DNA from: an uncultured Bacteroidota bacterium
GTDB taxonomy: Bacteria; Bacteroidota; Bacteroidia; Chitinophagales; Chitinophagaceae
DNA: 26,272 nucleotides
Direction of reading: 5' to 3'
NCBI GenBank assembly: GCA_937928385.1
Contig: CALEZD010000101.1
Location: 1-26,272 of the forward strand
The notes beneath the pieces were generated by a model. It searched no databases. It had not been told where the DNA came from and worked only from the letters and a program-made list of their open reading frames with translations. Positions 1 to 6,445 of this stretch are shown here, piece by piece. How positions within the stretch are numbered: the first letter of the stretch is position 1; every line of letters begins with the position of its first letter. The translations under genes and the position numbers were made by a program.

Positions 1-101
1 TCTACCAGGAGTTGGATATGACAGGCCAGCCTTCAGGTGTGTATTTTGTAGAATTGCAGGCTGAAGGAGTGAAACTGATGAGAAAGCTGGTAGTGCAATA
101 A
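1..101 (+). CDS. C-terminal end of a T9SS-secreted protein (partial)
   Basis: Only the last 32 codons are inside the window, read in frame 3 and ending in TAA at 99-101. The peptide has the SGVYFVELQ core followed by a short basic end (MRKLVVQ). This is the usual last two strands of the Por_Secre_tail (type A) sorting domain recognised by the type IX secretion system. Proteins with this tail cross the outer membrane through T9SS and have the tail cleaved off. The catalytic or structural part lies to the left of the window, so the function is unknown. A strong terminator follows 23 bases later. Confidence 0.8.
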   Translation, partial: YQELDMTGQPSGVYFVELQAEGVKLMRKLVVQ

Positions 102-124
102 ACTAATCAATACAAATAATCTTC

Positions 125-149
125 AACAGCCCGGTACATCCGGGCTGTT
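125..149 (+). terminator. Rho-independent terminator after the T9SS cargo gene
   Basis: A perfect 10-bp stem (AACAGCCCGG, 125-134, with its complement at 140-149) closes on a five-base loop TACAT. It runs into TTTTA on the plus strand. It starts 23 bases after the stop codon at 101, so it ends that transcript and isolates the next gene. Confidence 0.85.
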
Positions 150-215
150 TTATGTATATCAGGCGCAATTGTAGTTTTATCATTATTTTTAAAAATTAGT
201 TGCTTGATTTACCCT

Positions 216-223
216 TAACTTTG
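216..223 (+). promoter_or_regulatory. Bacteroidota -7 promoter box for the LOG gene
   Basis: TAACTTTG matches the Bacteroidota -7 consensus TAnnTTTG exactly and lies 24 bases before the ATG at 248. No good TTTG -33 box is seen at the usual spacing. The box lies inside the longer open frame that starts with TTG at 200, which argues for 248 as the true start. Confidence 0.6.
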
Positions 224-247
224 AAGAATACCAATGCATCAACACGT

Positions 248-829
248 ATGAAAAACATCGCTGTATATTGTGGTTCCGGAGATGGTTACAACGAACTGTA
301 CCGTGAGCAGGCGTATGAAACCGGCAGCATGCTGGCAGAAAGGGGACTGCACGTAATATACGGAGGTGCTAAAATAGGACTGATGGGTGCGGTAGCAGAT
401 GGTGTGTTGAACAACAACGGCCAAATCACAGGAGTGATACCGGACTTCCTGCAAAACAAAGAAGTAGTACATGAGGGCCTGACGGAGTTGATAGTAGTGA
501 GTACCATGCATCAACGGAAGCTGGTAATGTATGAACAATGCGATGCTATACTGGTATTGCCCGGTGGCTGGGGCACTATGGACGAAATGTTTGAAATGCT
601 TACCTGGGGACAATTAGGCATGCATACAAAGCCTATAGGTTTGCTGAATGTAAACGGATATTATGATGCGCTGAAAGCGCTGAACAGTACTATGGTACAG
701 GAGGGTTTCCTGGGCGAGTGCGCACGTAGTATACTTATGTTTGGTGACTCATTGCCGGAGTTGTTGGATAAAATGGAAACCTACGAAGCACCGGATATAC
801 CGCAGGTTATCAATAAACAAACTACCTGA
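248..829 (+). CDS. LOG-family nucleoside 5'-monophosphate phosphoribohydrolase (TIGR00730)
   Basis: This is a 193-residue Rossmann-fold protein of the LOG (lysine-decarboxylase-like) family. Members cleave the N-glycosidic bond of nucleoside monophosphates; in cytokinin producers they release the free base, and in most bacteria the substrate is unsettled. The N-terminus has VYCGSGDG, a substrate-loop YGG at residues 38-40 and the catalytic region MHQRK near residue 90. The signature PGGxGTxxE is at 105-113, with E113 the expected catalytic acid. Length is typical for the family. I chose ATG 248 over an in-frame TTG at 200 because the family begins with a strand like MKNIAVYCGS and because a -7 promoter box lies between the two. 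It appears to be a single-gene unit. Confidence 0.88.
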   Translation: MKNIAVYCGSGDGYNELYREQAYETGSMLAERGLHVIYGGAKIGLMGAVADGVLNNNGQITGVIPDFLQNKEVVHEGLTELIVVSTMHQRKLVMYEQCDAILVLPGGWGTMDEMFEMLTWGQLGMHTKPIGLLNVNGYYDALKALNSTMVQEGFLGECARSILMFGDSLPELLDKMETYEAPDIPQVINKQTT

Positions 830-857
830 AGCAACGGGTAAAAATTCCTTTTAATGG

Positions 858-883
858 TTAAGTTTTTTACCTTCAAAACTTAA
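858..883. repeat. 9-bp inverted repeat upstream of the SpmAB gene
   Basis: TTAAGTTTT (858-866) and its exact complement AAAACTTAA (875-883) are separated by eight bases. The repeat ends 10 bases before the ATG at 894. The sequence TACCTTCA inside it is a poor relative of the -7 box TAnnTTTG. It could be an operator or a leader hairpin. AT-rich inverted repeats of this size also occur by chance. Confidence 0.35.
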
Positions 884-893
884 TCCGTTCAGT

Positions 894-2396
894 ATGGCAT
901 TAAGCAAAATCTGGGCTGCATTTATTATTGTCGCTATTGTAATGGCCGGCTTCAAGTTCACTTTCAATAATGATAAGGAAGTGTTCAGCAGGATGGTGAC
1001 CGGCAAGTCGTCTGACGAGTATGCGACAACATATTATATTGCTGCCGGTGTGCCTGATACAAAAACATTCAGCTCAAGAGAAGGTTTTGAAAAACACATA
1101 CAGGCATTCGGCTATACAGTTGCCGATAGTGCGCATACCCCCTCTGTTTTAATAACCGACAACAGGACAAGTGCAGCAACACAGGCTTCTGTAGCCACAT
1201 ATCCGGGTATAAGTATTATGTCTTACGGGGATGTAAGTAAATCATTGCATAAGCACAACGACGGCATCATTGAAACATGTAAAGTAGCGGTAAATATATG
1301 TATCGGGCTGATAGGTATTATGGCGCTGTTTATGGGGCTGATGGGTATAGCCGAGCGTGCGGGAGGTATCAACCTGTTGTCGCGGATTATTGGCCCGTTC
1401 TTTTCACGGCTGTTTCCTGAAGTGCCAAAAGGCCATCCTGCTTTCGGGCACATGATGATGAACTTTTCGGCCAACCTGCTTGGCCTTGATAATGCTGCCA
1501 CCCCGTTTGGATTGAAAGCAATGGAAAGCCTGCAGGAGATAAACCCTGATAAAAATAAAGCTTCCAATGCGCAGATTATGTTTCTATGCCTCCATGCATC
1601 AGGACTTACCTTAATACCTGTCAGCATTATTGCTATACGCTCATCTATGGGCGCGGCCAATCCTACAGATATCTTTATACCTTGTATGATAGCCACATTC
1701 ATGGCTACCATGGCTGCGATGATAATGGTGTCGTTTAAACAAAAGATTAATCTATTTCAGCCGGTGATATTGACATGGATACTGGGATTGTCATCGATTA
1801 TCGCTTTGTTGGTGGTGTATGTCACATCGCTTACGCTAGATGGTGTGCAGAGTTTCTCAGGTGTACTGAGCAATGGATTGATACTGTTTATTTTTATTGC
1901 CATAATACTGGGGGCTGTGTACAAAAAGATTGATATATTCGATGCTTTTGTAAGTGGTGCAAAAGGTGGCTTTGAAACAGCTATAAAGATTATTCCTTAC
2001 CTGGTAGGTATGTTAGTGGCCATCAGCCTGTTGCGTACCAGCGGCGCCTTTGATATAGTGATTAATGGTATGAAAACCCTGTTTGTAGCTACGGGAATGG
2101 ATACGTCATTTGTTGATGCGCTACCTACAGCACTGATACGCCCGTTGAGCGGCAGTGGCGCCCGTGGTATGATGGTGGACACTATGAATACTTTTGGCCC
2201 CGACTCTTTCGCCGGCAGGTTATCCAGCATTATGCAAGGCTCTTCTGATACTACTTTTTATGTTATAGCAGTGTACTTTGGCGCTGTGGCTGTAAAGAAT
2301 ACGCGTTATACCATCGGTTATATGTTGCTGGCCGACCTGGTTGGAATTATTACTTCGATCATACTTTGTTATATGTTCTTTGGTGCCACAGCATAA
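894..2396 (+). CDS. SpmA-SpmB fusion, nucleoside-recognition (gate) domain membrane protein
   Basis: This is a 500-residue integral membrane protein carrying two Gate/nucleoside-recognition domains in one chain. The N-terminal helix is followed by a roughly 100-residue soluble segment (about 25-125). An SpmA-like half then covers about 130-290, with the motif NFSANLLGLDNAATPFG. An SpmB-like half covers about 325-500, with ALIRPLSGSGARG and the SSDTTFYVIAVYFG segment. In Bacillus the two are separate spore-maturation proteins (SpmA, SpmB) thought to affect core dehydration. Bacteroidota do not form spores and commonly carry the fused form, whose substrate is unknown. The convergent neighbour ends at 2451 and a hairpin lies between them. 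Confidence 0.85.
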   Translation: MALSKIWAAFIIVAIVMAGFKFTFNNDKEVFSRMVTGKSSDEYATTYYIAAGVPDTKTFSSREGFEKHIQAFGYTVADSAHTPSVLITDNRTSAATQASVATYPGISIMSYGDVSKSLHKHNDGIIETCKVAVNICIGLIGIMALFMGLMGIAERAGGINLLSRIIGPFFSRLFPEVPKGHPAFGHMMMNFSANLLGLDNAATPFGLKAMESLQEINPDKNKASNAQIMFLCLHASGLTLIPVSIIAIRSSMGAANPTDIFIPCMIATFMATMAAMIMVSFKQKINLFQPVILTWILGLSSIIALLVVYVTSLTLDGVQSFSGVLSNGLILFIFIAIILGAVYKKIDIFDAFVSGAKGGFETAIKIIPYLVGMLVAISLLRTSGAFDIVINGMKTLFVATGMDTSFVDALPTALIRPLSGSGARGMMVDTMNTFGPDSFAGRLSSIMQGSSDTTFYVIAVYFGAVAVKNTRYTIGYMLLADLVGIITSIILCYMFFGATA

Positions 2397-2406
2397 GTAA
2401 AAAAAT

Positions 2407-2430
2407 ACGGGGTTGCTATTGCAACCCCGT
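2407..2430 (-). terminator. Terminator for the minus-strand lipoprotein gene
   Basis: A perfect 10-bp stem (ACGGGGTTGC, 2407-2416, with its complement at 2421-2430) closes on TATT. On the minus strand it is followed by ATTTTTTTAC, a good U-tract. It lies 20 bases beyond the stop of the gene ending at 2451. On the plus strand it lies just after the SpmAB stop but lacks a strong T-run, so it may serve that gene weakly. Confidence 0.8.
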
Positions 2431-2450
2431 ACCGGTAATAATAATTTTCA

Positions 2451-2909
2451 CTATGCAGCTACAGAATCGGTAGCAGGTGTGGCAACCTCAGGTTCTGCCT
2501 CGTCCATTGGCTCCTCTTCCGCATCGTCAATATCGTCTTGTTTTGAATGGCTAACCAGCCATTTCCCGTTTTGCTTCACAAGCTTTAGTTTCTGCTGTAC
2601 ACCCGGTTCATCTGAAATGGTGTATATAGCTACGGCGTTATCGCCTTCTTCTTTTACCTCAACCAGTTCTATCTTCTTCTTTTTTGCATTTTGTTTTACA
2701 GAGTCAGGATATTGGATAGCAAATTGCTCCATCAGGTTAACCAATTGTATCGTTTGTTCTGTAGAGACTTGCCTGGCTTTTTCATATTCCATGTGGTAAA
2801 AACCATTCAGAAACTGTTTAGCCACAGCTTCGGGGTTGTTTTTATTACACGCTGCCATACCAATCATAAGTATAGCCACAAAAAACATTGTCAATTTCCT
2901 GTACATCAT
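2451..2909 (-). CDS. Small lipoprotein with DUF4878/NTF2-like domain
   Basis: This is a 152-residue predicted lipoprotein. The N-terminus has a short basic end, a hydrophobic stretch and the lipobox GMAAC with Cys21, so it should be anchored to an envelope membrane. Residues about 27-120 (PEAVAKQFLNGFYHMEYEKARQ, then a strand-rich part ending KLVKQNGKWLVSH) look like the DUF4878/NTF2-like lipoprotein fold. In that fold a helix with a FL-x-x-Y/M pattern precedes a curved sheet ending in GKWLV. The tail of about 30 residues is very acidic (DDIDDAEEE, then alanine and proline) and probably disordered. The molecular role is unknown. It has its own complete promoter and terminator, so it is a monocistronic unit. 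Confidence 0.75.
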   Translation of the reverse strand: MMYRKLTMFFVAILMIGMAACNKNNPEAVAKQFLNGFYHMEYEKARQVSTEQTIQLVNLMEQFAIQYPDSVKQNAKKKKIELVEVKEEGDNAVAIYTISDEPGVQQKLKLVKQNGKWLVSHSKQDDIDDAEEEPMDEAEPEVATPATDSVAA

Positions 2910-2928
2910 GTTATTATTTTGCTGTTAA

Positions 2929-2959
2929 CAAAGGTATTACTTAAATCTAATCCGGCAAA
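2929..2959 (-). promoter_or_regulatory. Complete Bacteroidota promoter for the DUF4878 lipoprotein
   Basis: On the minus strand TTTG (2959-2956) is followed after 19 bases by TACCTTTG (2936-2929). This matches both halves of the TTTG/TAnnTTTG consensus at ideal spacing. The ATG is 19 bases downstream. The -33 box lies inside the end of the upstream gene, so the lipoprotein can be transcribed independently of it. Confidence 0.75.
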
Positions 2960-3644
2960 CGGGTTCTGTATGGTTCATAAGATACAAATCATCCACCCCG
3001 ACAAAACTGCGTCCGTAATTGTTGGATAACTGTATATAATCATCTACGCCCGTAGCTTTTTTCAGGGCCTTATATATCATTTCAGAGCAATACAACCTGT
3101 CGTCTGTGGATATGTCAAAAGCCATATCAAACATGCGGCCCTCACTGTAATAGCCTTGCACGACTGAAGCCAGTCTTTCTTTCATACTGTCTGCCATATT
3201 GTACCTGTAAGCCGCAAAGGCATGATTGTTGGCAGGAGAGCACCAGGTATGTGCGGAGTCACGCCTGAGTATTTCGTCCGGGTTATCCTCACCGCCTATG
3301 CTGTGGTACACATACGGATAACCGTTTTCTATCACTACAATGCCGCAGTGCGAGTAGGTTTTGTCCTTCATGTTGAGTTGCGACAACATATAGCTGGTCA
3401 TGTCATCGCCGCGCCTCACCAGCAGGTCGCCGGTTTGCAGCAGGCGCACGCAAGAGTCTACTCCCGATATATTCTGGAGGTTATTTTTTCTTGATAAGTA
3501 CCGTTTATTCTGCCAATGTTTATTGGCCGTGTTTTCATGCAACACCGCCGTAGCAGACCAGATAAATCTACCCACGACAATACAGGTCAGTACAATAGCT
3601 GATGCAATCAATAGTTTTTTAATATGGCTGTTTTTCGTACACAT
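2937..3644 (-). CDS. YiiX-like permuted papain-fold amidase/hydrolase
   Basis: This is a 235-residue protein with one N-terminal signal or anchor helix (residues 8-30), so the catalytic part should face the periplasm. Three motifs of the YiiX/YebB group of permuted NlpC/P60 (papain-like) enzymes appear in order. They are TGDLLVRRG at 71-79, YSHCGIVV at 97-104 with the catalytic His99, and LYCSEMIYKA at 185-193 with the nucleophile Cys186. The order His before Cys is diagnostic of the circularly permuted fold. Members hydrolyse amide or ester bonds in cell-wall or lipid substrates; the substrate here is unknown. I chose ATG 3644 because a longer frame to 3812 would run into the divergent decarboxylase gene and because a -7 box lies just upstream. 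Confidence 0.8.
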   Translation of the reverse strand: MCTKNSHIKKLLIASAIVLTCIVVGRFIWSATAVLHENTANKHWQNKRYLSRKNNLQNISGVDSCVRLLQTGDLLVRRGDDMTSYMLSQLNMKDKTYSHCGIVVIENGYPYVYHSIGGEDNPDEILRRDSAHTWCSPANNHAFAAYRYNMADSMKERLASVVQGYYSEGRMFDMAFDISTDDRLYCSEMIYKALKKATGVDDYIQLSNNYGRSFVGVDDLYLMNHTEPVCRIRFK

Positions 3645-3655
3645 GAATATGCCCG

Positions 3656-3663
3656 CAAAATTA
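3656..3663 (-). promoter_or_regulatory. -7 promoter box for the YiiX-like gene
   Basis: On the minus strand TAATTTTG fits TAnnTTTG and ends 11 bases before the ATG at 3644, giving a very short leader. No -33 match is seen at normal spacing. Confidence 0.45.
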
Positions 3664-3687
3664 CTATTAATATACCCTATGTGCCTA

Positions 3688-3721
3688 TTTGTATTCATTA
3701 GCTGATACTGTGCTAACTTTA
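3688..3721 (+). promoter_or_regulatory. Promoter for the UbiD-type decarboxylase
   Basis: TTTG at 3688-3691 is followed after 22 bases by TAACTTTA (3714-3721), one mismatch from the TAnnTTTG -7 consensus. The ATG is at 3742. It is divergent from the YiiX-like gene, and the two promoters share about 100 bases. Confidence 0.6.
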
Positions 3722-3741
3722 CACCCTGTAGATAAAGAATC

Positions 3742-5646
3742 ATGGCATACAAATCATTACAGGCGTTTATAGACAAGCTGGAAGCAGAAGGTGAATTGGT
3801 GCGCATCAGCACTTATGTTGACCCTGTGCTGGAGATTGCCGAGATAGCAGACAGGGTATCAAAAACACCCGACAGGAACAAGGCATTATTATTTGAGAAT
3901 ACAGGTACTGATTTCCCCTTGCTCATCAACAGTATGGGCAGCGAAAAGCGTATGTGCATCGCCCTGGGTGTAAACCACCTGGATGAAATAGCAGGAGAGA
4001 TAGAGAACCTGTTCAAAATGATGACCGGCCCCAAAAACGGACTGCTGGATAAGCTGGCTATGCTGCCGCAACTGAGCAAGTTCGCATCGTGGATGCCTAA
4101 AGTAGTAAGTGGACGTGGCACCTGCCAGGAAGTAGTGATGACAAACCCTGATTTATCTAAATTGCCCATACTTAAATGCTGGCCCAAAGATGGCGGGCGT
4201 TTCATTACACTGCCATCTATCCATACCAAAGACCCGAACAATGGCATACGTAATATAGGCATGTACCGCATGCAGGTATTTACACCGACTATGACGGGTA
4301 TGCACTGGCACAAACACAAAGTATCTGCTAAGCACTTCAACGAATATAAAAAGCTGGGTAGGCTGATGCCTGTAGCGGTGGCCATAGGCGGCGACCCTGT
4401 TTATACCTATTCTGCCACTGCACCACTGCCCGAGAATGTGGATGAATATATGCTGGCAGGTTTCCTGCGCAAAAAGCGGGTGGAACTGGTGAAATGTATA
4501 ACACAGCCTGAACTGGAAGTGCCTGCTGATGCAGATTTTATTATAGAAGGATATGTAGACCCGAATGAAGAGTTGATATGGGAGGGACCGTTCGGCGATC
4601 ATACCGGCTATTACTCATTGCCCGATTTTTATCCCCGTTTCCATGTCACAGCTATTACACACAAGAAGAACCCGGTATACCCGGCCACGATAGTAGGTAT
4701 ACCGCCACAGGAAGATGCCTGGCTGGGCAAGGCTACTGAGCGCATCTTCCTCGCACCCATCAAAATGACGATGGTGCCCGAAATAGTGGATATGAACATG
4801 CCGGTTGAGGGGGTATTTCACAACCTGGTAATAACATCAATACATAAAGAGTACGCGGGACAGGGGCAGAAAGTAATGAATGCCATGTGGGGCGCCGGGC
4901 AGATGATGTTTAACAAAATATTAGTGATAACAGATGGCAATGTGAACATCAATGATTACAAGACACTGGCGCAATATGTGTTCAACAACCTGGATGCGGC
5001 ATCAGATATTTACTTCAGCCAGGGGCCTATGGATGTGCTGGACCATAGTTGCAGTAAACTGGGCTTTGGTGGAAAGATGTGCATTGACGGAACAAAGAAA
5101 TGGGAAGAAGAGATTAACACACCCAGGCAACCATTTACCCTGCACAAAGATTTCTCTACACAAGCAATAGTTAATGTATACCCTGAGATAACAGGCATCA
5201 ACGATAAGCTGGCACGTGATATACAACTGCCCGTTCTCTTTATATCGGTAGAAAAAAACAGGAAAGGGCATGTAGAGGCACTACACAGAGAACTGTGCAA
5301 AATGCCTGAGCTGGCGGGTATTAAGATGCTACTGTATGTAGAACATACAGTAGATGTATCAGATATAGCCGATACACTATGGCGCTTCTGTAATAACCTG
5401 GATCCTAAACGCGACCATTTTTACGGTGGGGCAGATAAAAATATCATAGGGCTGGACGGCACTCGTAAAACAAAAGCCTTTGATGGTTTTGAACGTCCCT
5501 GGCCCAATATTATAGCTGCCGATGACGCTACTATACAAAGTGTGGATGGTAAATGGACGCAGTTCAATATGGGCCCGCTTATCAAATCGCCCTCACTTAA
5601 GTACAGGCCCCAGATGTATGGCGAAGAGGCCCAGATAAATGACTGA
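3742..5646 (+). CDS. UbiD-family prenylated-FMN decarboxylase (menaquinone-type)
   Basis: This is a 634-residue cytosolic enzyme of the UbiD family. These are non-oxidative decarboxylases of aromatic or alpha,beta-unsaturated acids that use prenylated FMN made by UbiX. The expected catalytic triad can be placed: Arg176 in GMYRMQVF, Glu281 and Asp286 in WEGPFGDHTGYYS. The E-x4-D spacing is that of the family (Arg173/Glu277/Glu282 in fungal Fdc1). The stretch GMHWHKH (about 186-192) also belongs to the prFMN/metal region. Similar proteins of about 600-630 residues in Bacteroidota are usually annotated as menaquinone-biosynthesis decarboxylases, which is the likeliest role. No other menaquinone gene and no ubiX is nearby, so the substrate is inferred from family only. 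Confidence 0.87.
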   Translation: MAYKSLQAFIDKLEAEGELVRISTYVDPVLEIAEIADRVSKTPDRNKALLFENTGTDFPLLINSMGSEKRMCIALGVNHLDEIAGEIENLFKMMTGPKNGLLDKLAMLPQLSKFASWMPKVVSGRGTCQEVVMTNPDLSKLPILKCWPKDGGRFITLPSIHTKDPNNGIRNIGMYRMQVFTPTMTGMHWHKHKVSAKHFNEYKKLGRLMPVAVAIGGDPVYTYSATAPLPENVDEYMLAGFLRKKRVELVKCITQPELEVPADADFIIEGYVDPNEELIWEGPFGDHTGYYSLPDFYPRFHVTAITHKKNPVYPATIVGIPPQEDAWLGKATERIFLAPIKMTMVPEIVDMNMPVEGVFHNLVITSIHKEYAGQGQKVMNAMWGAGQMMFNKILVITDGNVNINDYKTLAQYVFNNLDAASDIYFSQGPMDVLDHSCSKLGFGGKMCIDGTKKWEEEINTPRQPFTLHKDFSTQAIVNVYPEITGINDKLARDIQLPVLFISVEKNRKGHVEALHRELCKMPELAGIKMLLYVEHTVDVSDIADTLWRFCNNLDPKRDHFYGGADKNIIGLDGTRKTKAFDGFERPWPNIIAADDATIQSVDGKWTQFNMGPLIKSPSLKYRPQMYGEEAQIND

Positions 5647-5657
5647 TAAAGTCGCAC

Positions 5658-5683
5658 CGGCTTTGTATCTTTATACAAAGCCG
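5658..5683. promoter_or_regulatory. 11-bp inverted repeat overlapping a -7-like box, just before an ATG
   Basis: CGGCTTTGTAT (5658-5668) and its exact complement ATACAAAGCCG (5673-5683) flank CTTT, giving an 11-bp perfect stem. TATCTTTA (5666-5673), one mismatch from TAnnTTTG, sits at its centre. The ATG of the next gene starts five bases after the repeat. There is no T-run, so it is a poor terminator for the decarboxylase gene. It may be an operator or a hairpin that controls translation of the next gene. Confidence 0.55.
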
Positions 5684-5687
5684 CCGC

Positions 5688-6074
5688 ATGAAACATGCAT
5701 TATACTTATTTCTTTTAATACTCGCGCCAATGTCATTATCGGCGCAGGAAGATAGTGCCTATCCCCCGCAACCTGACCCAAGGATAATTTTCCAGTCAAA
5801 AGTACGGCAGCTAACCTCGTACCTGAATGAAGGCAATGAGAGTGCGGCGAAAACATTGTTCAAAGACGTGTCTGCTGCTATGAACGATTTTATACAATCT
5901 AACCAGGCAGCATTAGACACAGCCACAGGTGCTAACAAGAGGAAACTTAAAGACAGGCTGGACAGGCAACGGCAACTGATTGGGCAGTTTCAGAATTTTC
6001 AATCTAATATCATCCGCAACCGGGAATCAATAGATACCTGGACACAGCAGTTTATTAATACATTATATCCTTAA
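5688..6074 (+). CDS. Exported helical protein of unknown function
   Basis: This is a 128-residue protein. Residues 1-19 form a clean signal peptide (hydrophobic LYLFLLILAPMSL, cleavage after SAQ-like), so the mature chain is periplasmic or surface-exposed. The mature part is about 108 residues, nearly all predicted helix and rich in Q, N, K and D. Stretches such as KRKLKDRLDRQRQLIGQFQNFQ have heptad-like spacing, suggesting a short coiled coil or helical hairpin. I do not recognise a family. It starts 41 bases after the UbiD-type gene, directly behind an 11-bp inverted repeat. Its end overlaps the stop of the convergent small gene at 6071. Confidence 0.65.
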   Translation: MKHALYLFLLILAPMSLSAQEDSAYPPQPDPRIIFQSKVRQLTSYLNEGNESAAKTLFKDVSAAMNDFIQSNQAALDTATGANKRKLKDRLDRQRQLIGQFQNFQSNIIRNRESIDTWTQQFINTLYP

Positions 6075-6334
6075 GGTAAAAGTATGCGCAGGTAACGGAT
6101 AATACCATCCGCAATATGTATACGCCTGTGCAGGCTATCGGCAGAAATTTTGATTGCATGAAGGTTGTCGTAGGAACTATTGTTCGCACTAACAACGGGC
6201 TCATTATCCCCGCTGGTGAAGACAGATTGCACACCCTGCCAGTTGAATGCACATGTTGCGCATACATACAGCAATAACGACCATAGTAATGATTTGCAAA
6301 TGAAAGCTGTTTTTCCGGTTGGCTGTATTTTCAT
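6071..6334 (-). CDS. Possible small exported protein
   Basis: An 87-residue frame begins at ATG 6334 with a basic N-terminus (MKIQPTGK), then a hydrophobic stretch (about 11-30, LLWSLLLYVCATCAF) that could be a signal peptide or single anchor. A polar C-terminal half follows with no motif I know. It fills an otherwise empty 370-base gap and converges on the gene ending at 6074 with a 4-base overlap. No clear promoter with both boxes is visible. The coding call is tentative; the alternative is that 6075-6445 is non-coding. Confidence 0.4.
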   Translation of the reverse strand: MKIQPTGKTAFICKSLLWSLLLYVCATCAFNWQGVQSVFTSGDNEPVVSANNSSYDNLHAIKISADSLHRRIHIADGIIRYLRILLP

Positions 6335-6445
6335 AACGGTATTTTTGGGTGCTGTAATTATGATAAATTTACGCAATATACACCACTTGCAGCCTACCCC
6401 CATTAGGGTGATTTTAAACGGGCTATTATCGGTAACTTTATAGCT

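Noticed and set aside
3645..3812. N-terminal extension of the YiiX-like protein to 291 residues
   Set aside because: It would overlap the divergent decarboxylase gene and its promoter. The signal/anchor helix and a -7 box support ATG 3644.
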